Of a DNA stretch of 7,998 nucleotides, positions 5,791 to 7,998 are shown one piece after another. Position numbers and translations under genes: made by a program. The notes beneath the pieces are model-generated. The model was given only the letters and a program-made list of their open reading frames with translations. It made no database searches and was not told the DNA's origin. Within the stretch, counting starts at the first letter, position 1. Each line of letters starts with the position of its first letter. Location: the NCBI GenBank assembly GCA_937910825.1, contig CALEMO010000221.1, positions 1-7,998 on the forward strand, in the 5' to 3' direction. This stretch comes from an uncultured Solirubrobacterales bacterium. GTDB lineage: Bacteria > Actinomycetota > Thermoleophilia > Solirubrobacterales > 70-9.

Positions 5791-7043
5791 GCCGAGGAGC
5801 GGTTGCAATAGTCGGCGCTGGATTCGCCGGCCTCAAGTGCGCTCTCGAGCTCCAGCAAAAGGGGATCCCCTACGCCATCTATGAAGCTTCCGATGGCGTC
5901 GGCGGACGGGCTCGCACCGACGAACTTGAGGGGTTCCGGCTCGACCGGGGTTTCCAGGTGCTGCTAACCGCCTACCCTGAAGCCCAAAAAAGCTTCAGTT
6001 ACGAATCGCTGCGCCTCGGGTCATTTGTACCCGGGGCCATGGTCCGGATGCGCGGTATCTTTGCCGAGTTTGCCGACCCCCTGAGGAGGCCGCGCTCGGC
6101 GATCGGTGCCGCCTCCTCCCCGATCGGAACTTTCGCCGACAAGCTGCGCCTCTTCCGCATGCGCAGCGAATTGGTCGCCGCCGATCCCCAGGCCCTGATG
6201 CGCAGGCCCGAGACCACGACTCTCGAAGCCCTGGTCGACCGCGGTTTTTCGACCTCGATGATCGAAGGTTTCTTCCGGCCGTTCTTCGGCGGAGTGTTCA
6301 TCGACCCGGATCTGGTCACTTCGAGCCGGATAATGGAGATCTTCATGAGGTGCTTTTCTACCGGCGATACGGCCCTGCCGGCCGGTGGTATGGGGCGCCT
6401 GGCCGAACAGCTGGCCTCGGACCTCGATGCCGGGTCGATACACCTGAATCATGCGGTGCGAAAAGTCGAAACCGACGGTCTGGTGCTCGACGACGGATCG
6501 CGGGTTGATGCTGAAGCCGTGGTCGTCGCGGTCGACGAGAGTTCTGCTTCAGGGCTCTGCGGCCTGCCGGCGCCCCAGGGCCAGGGAAGGGTCACGACCT
6601 GCCTCTACTTCGATGCGCCCGAATCGGCTGTCGCAGGACCCTGGCTGGTCCTTTCGCCGGGGAACGGCGGCCCGATCAACGAGCTTGCCGTCCCCAGTTC
6701 GGTTGCTTCGGGCTACGCCCCGCCCGGGCGCTCCCTGGTTTCGGTCAGCACCCTGGAGACGGATGACGAAGCCAGCCTGCTCGAATCGGTGAAGTTCGAA
6801 CTGGCCGAATGGTTTGGAGCGGAGGCCGTCTCAATCTGGCGTCACCTGCGCAGCTACAGGGTCGAGCACGCCCTGCCTTCGTTCGAGCCGGGGCGCTCCA
6901 GGCCGACCGGCGAGGACCCCCGTCTCGAGTCCGGATTGTTCATCTGCGGCGACCACCGCGAGACGCCTTCGATCCAGGGCGCGCTCGTTTCGGGGCGCAA
7001 GGCGGCAAGAGCGGTCGGGCGGCAACTGGCGGCATCCGCATGA
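5787..7043 (+). CDS. FAD-dependent oxidoreductase (phytoene-desaturase/amine-oxidase-like)
   Basis: A 418-residue flavoprotein of the NAD(P)/FAD-dependent amine-oxidase/protoporphyrinogen-oxidase/desaturase superfamily. The Rossmann dinucleotide-binding motif is at the N-terminus: VAIVGAGFAGL (6-16; Gly10, Gly12, Gly15), with Glu33 of IYEAS expected to bind the ribose. GVGGRARTD (37-45) is the second FAD motif. PAGGMGRLAEQLA (198-210) resembles the substrate-channel motif of desaturases. FICGDHRETPSIQGALVSGRKAA (385-407) is the C-terminal FAD motif. There is no signal peptide or clear membrane helix. It is somewhat shorter than carotenoid desaturases (about 490-500 residues), so a small amine-oxidase-like subgroup is more likely. 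Start GTG 5787 overlaps the previous stop (GTGA) and the stop overlaps the next ATG (ATGA). The substrate is unknown; a hydrophobic polyene, isoprenoid, quinone or polyketide is plausible from the operon (inference). Confidence 0.9.
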   Translation: MSRGAVAIVGAGFAGLKCALELQQKGIPYAIYEASDGVGGRARTDELEGFRLDRGFQVLLTAYPEAQKSFSYESLRLGSFVPGAMVRMRGIFAEFADPLRRPRSAIGAASSPIGTFADKLRLFRMRSELVAADPQALMRRPETTTLEALVDRGFSTSMIEGFFRPFFGGVFIDPDLVTSSRIMEIFMRCFSTGDTALPAGGMGRLAEQLASDLDAGSIHLNHAVRKVETDGLVLDDGSRVDAEAVVVAVDESSASGLCGLPAPQGQGRVTTCLYFDAPESAVAGPWLVLSPGNGGPINELAVPSSVASGYAPPGRSLVSVSTLETDDEASLLESVKFELAEWFGAEAVSIWRHLRSYRVEHALPSFEPGRSRPTGEDPRLESGLFICGDHRETPSIQGALVSGRKAARAVGRQLAASA

Positions 7044-7963
7044 ACCCGGCGGCCCGGATCGCCGGGGCACTGCCCCTGCCTCTCGGGCGCCGCCAGGCAC
7101 CGTCGGCGGAATCAGTTGACGGATTCTTCCCCGCCGAGAGCATGATCAGAAGGCTTCACGGCCAGCGGATCGTGGCCATCTCGGGAGTCCGGGCCCTGCT
7201 GATGCAGGCCTGTGACCCGCTCGCCGTGGTCGGATTCGACCGGCATTCGAAGATCTTCTCCGACCCGCAGAAGCGTCTGGTCAGCACCGACCAGCGCATG
7301 AGCCGGATGTACTTCGGCGACAAAGAGACCGCGCTTCGAACAGGGGCCGAAATCCAGGCCATGCACGGACGGGTCAGCGGCAAGGTGACCGAGGACTACG
7401 GACCGATCCCGGCCGGTACTCCCTACGCGGCCGACGACCCGGAACTGATGCTGTGGACCCTGGCCACCCTGGCCGATTCAGCCCTGCTCTATTACCAGCG
7501 CTTCGTCGGACGGCTGGACGATGACGAGCGCGAGTCCTACTGGTCCGACTATCGGCAGATCGGCCTGCTCCTGGGCATGCCCGCCACTTCGATGCCGGCC
7601 AACGAACCGGAGCTGCGCGAGTACATCCAGGAACGCCTGGGTGATGGCTCGCTCTACATCTCAGGAGATATACGCGACCGTTCCAAGGCGATCATCTTCG
7701 ATCCTCCCTTTCGCGGCCTGACCCGGATTGCGGTGGCGCCGCTGACCGAGGCGATCAAGCTCAGTTCGGTGGGACTGCTGCCGCCGGAGATCAGGTATCT
7801 CTACGGATTCAGCTGGAACCCGGTCCGCGAGGCGATGCTCGACGCCTCTGTTCTCCAGATCCGAATCGCCCAACGCCTCTGGCTGGATGCGGTCCGCAAG
7901 CACCCGGCCGCCCGGGCTCCGGCCGGCGACGTTTTCGGTGAGCGCCCTCGCCGGGTCACTTAG
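7040..7963 (+). CDS. DUF2236 (MpaB-type) oxygenase family protein
   Basis: A 307-residue protein of the DUF2236 family (PF09995). The family includes the fungal mycophenolic-acid oxygenase MpaB and the bacterial latex-clearing rubber oxygenases (Lcp), which are heme-dependent. Family landmarks: FFPAESMIRRLHGQ (29-42), GVRALLMQACDPLAVVGFDRHS (49-70), a DPQKRL block (75-80), MYFGDKETA (90-98), AMHGRVSG (107-114), YAADDPELMLWTLATLADSALLYYQRFVG (129-157), ESYWSDYRQIGLLLGMP (165-181) and a helical C-terminus. Candidate heme-ligand histidines are His40, His69 and His109. The usual His-Pro after the RALLLQ segment is Asp59-Pro60 here. No signal peptide is seen, unlike secreted Lcp, so action is probably intracellular. 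The start is ATG 7040, overlapping the oxidoreductase stop; the frame stays open upstream but that part is antiparallel-independent overlap with the oxidoreductase and not coding. It is the last visible operon gene. Oxidation of a hydrophobic substrate is the family-based expectation. Confidence 0.87.
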   Translation: MNPAARIAGALPLPLGRRQAPSAESVDGFFPAESMIRRLHGQRIVAISGVRALLMQACDPLAVVGFDRHSKIFSDPQKRLVSTDQRMSRMYFGDKETALRTGAEIQAMHGRVSGKVTEDYGPIPAGTPYAADDPELMLWTLATLADSALLYYQRFVGRLDDDERESYWSDYRQIGLLLGMPATSMPANEPELREYIQERLGDGSLYISGDIRDRSKAIIFDPPFRGLTRIAVAPLTEAIKLSSVGLLPPEIRYLYGFSWNPVREAMLDASVLQIRIAQRLWLDAVRKHPAARAPAGDVFGERPRRVT

Positions 7964-7998
7964 CGAGCCTGACCTGAATGCCTGACTGGTCTCGGGTC
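7956..7998 (-). other. Possible 3' end of a convergent gene at the window edge
   Basis: After the stop at 7963 only 35 bp remain. On the minus strand one frame reads 13 codons in from the edge (TRDQSGIQVRLAK) to a TGA at 7956-7958. That would be a plausible protein tail overlapping the oxygenase gene end by 8 bp. A second frame ends at a TAA at 7960-7962. This is too short to decide, and it may be ordinary intergenic DNA. Confidence 0.2.

Noticed and set aside
5089..5808. 239-codon open frame on the minus strand over the small-protein and SRPBCC genes
   Set aside because: It would conflict with the tightly coupled plus-strand operon, and its product shows no known motif.
6809..7039. Upstream extension of the DUF2236 reading frame
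   Set aside because: This part overlaps the conserved FAD-motif C-terminus of the oxidoreductase in another frame and reads as low-complexity Arg/Ala/Gly. The ATG at 7040 with an ATGA overlap gives the family's normal N-terminus.
7964..7994. Imperfect hairpin (CGAG and ACC arms pairing with GGT and CTCG) after the oxygenase stop
   Set aside because: The stem is short and bulged and no T-run follows within the window, so a terminator cannot be supported.

Overview
The window is GC-rich DNA, with nearly every third codon position G or C. It is densely packed with eight genes in four transcription units and has little non-coding space. Gene content and promoter style suggest a high-GC actinobacterium. 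My best guess is the Solirubrobacterales/Thermoleophilia branch, because of the CHAD domain, DUF2236, DUF1461 and SRPBCC genes and the apparently leaderless starts. That placement is inference. I see no tRNA, rRNA, CRISPR array, insertion sequence or prophage gene.

Left part, minus strand (1-2416): a fructosamine-kinase-family gene starts at 2416. It is followed 38 bp downstream by a superfamily II DExH helicase that runs off the left edge of the window. Middle (2486-4336), plus strand and divergent from the kinase: one continuous 616-residue protein joins a complete aldose 1-epimerase domain to a complete CHAD domain, a polyphosphate-binding helical domain. Its end overlaps by 16 bp the end of a convergent minus-strand gene (4321-5013) for a four-helix membrane protein of the DUF1461/TIGR01906 (Lit-like) family.

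Right part (5095-7963): a tight plus-strand operon of four genes. These are an 83-residue charged protein of unknown function, an SRPBCC lipid-binding-fold protein, an FAD-dependent desaturase/amine-oxidase-like oxidoreductase and a DUF2236 (MpaB-type) oxygenase. The junctions are TGA directly followed by GTG, then GTGA, then ATGA, so the genes are very probably co-transcribed and translationally coupled. Together they look like an uncharacterised module for binding and oxidising a hydrophobic small molecule.

A regulatory pattern links the units. At three of the four first genes (2416 minus, 5013 minus, 5095 plus) a TANNNT hexamer lies exactly 6 nt upstream of the start codon. At the fourth (2486 plus) the hexamer in that position is GATCAT, which keeps the A and the final T. 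This spacing would put transcription starts on the start codon itself, meaning leaderless mRNAs. The downstream operon genes instead show overlap and, at 5347, a Shine-Dalgarno-like GGAAG. The most novel-looking items are the epimerase-CHAD fusion and the four-gene oxidation operon.
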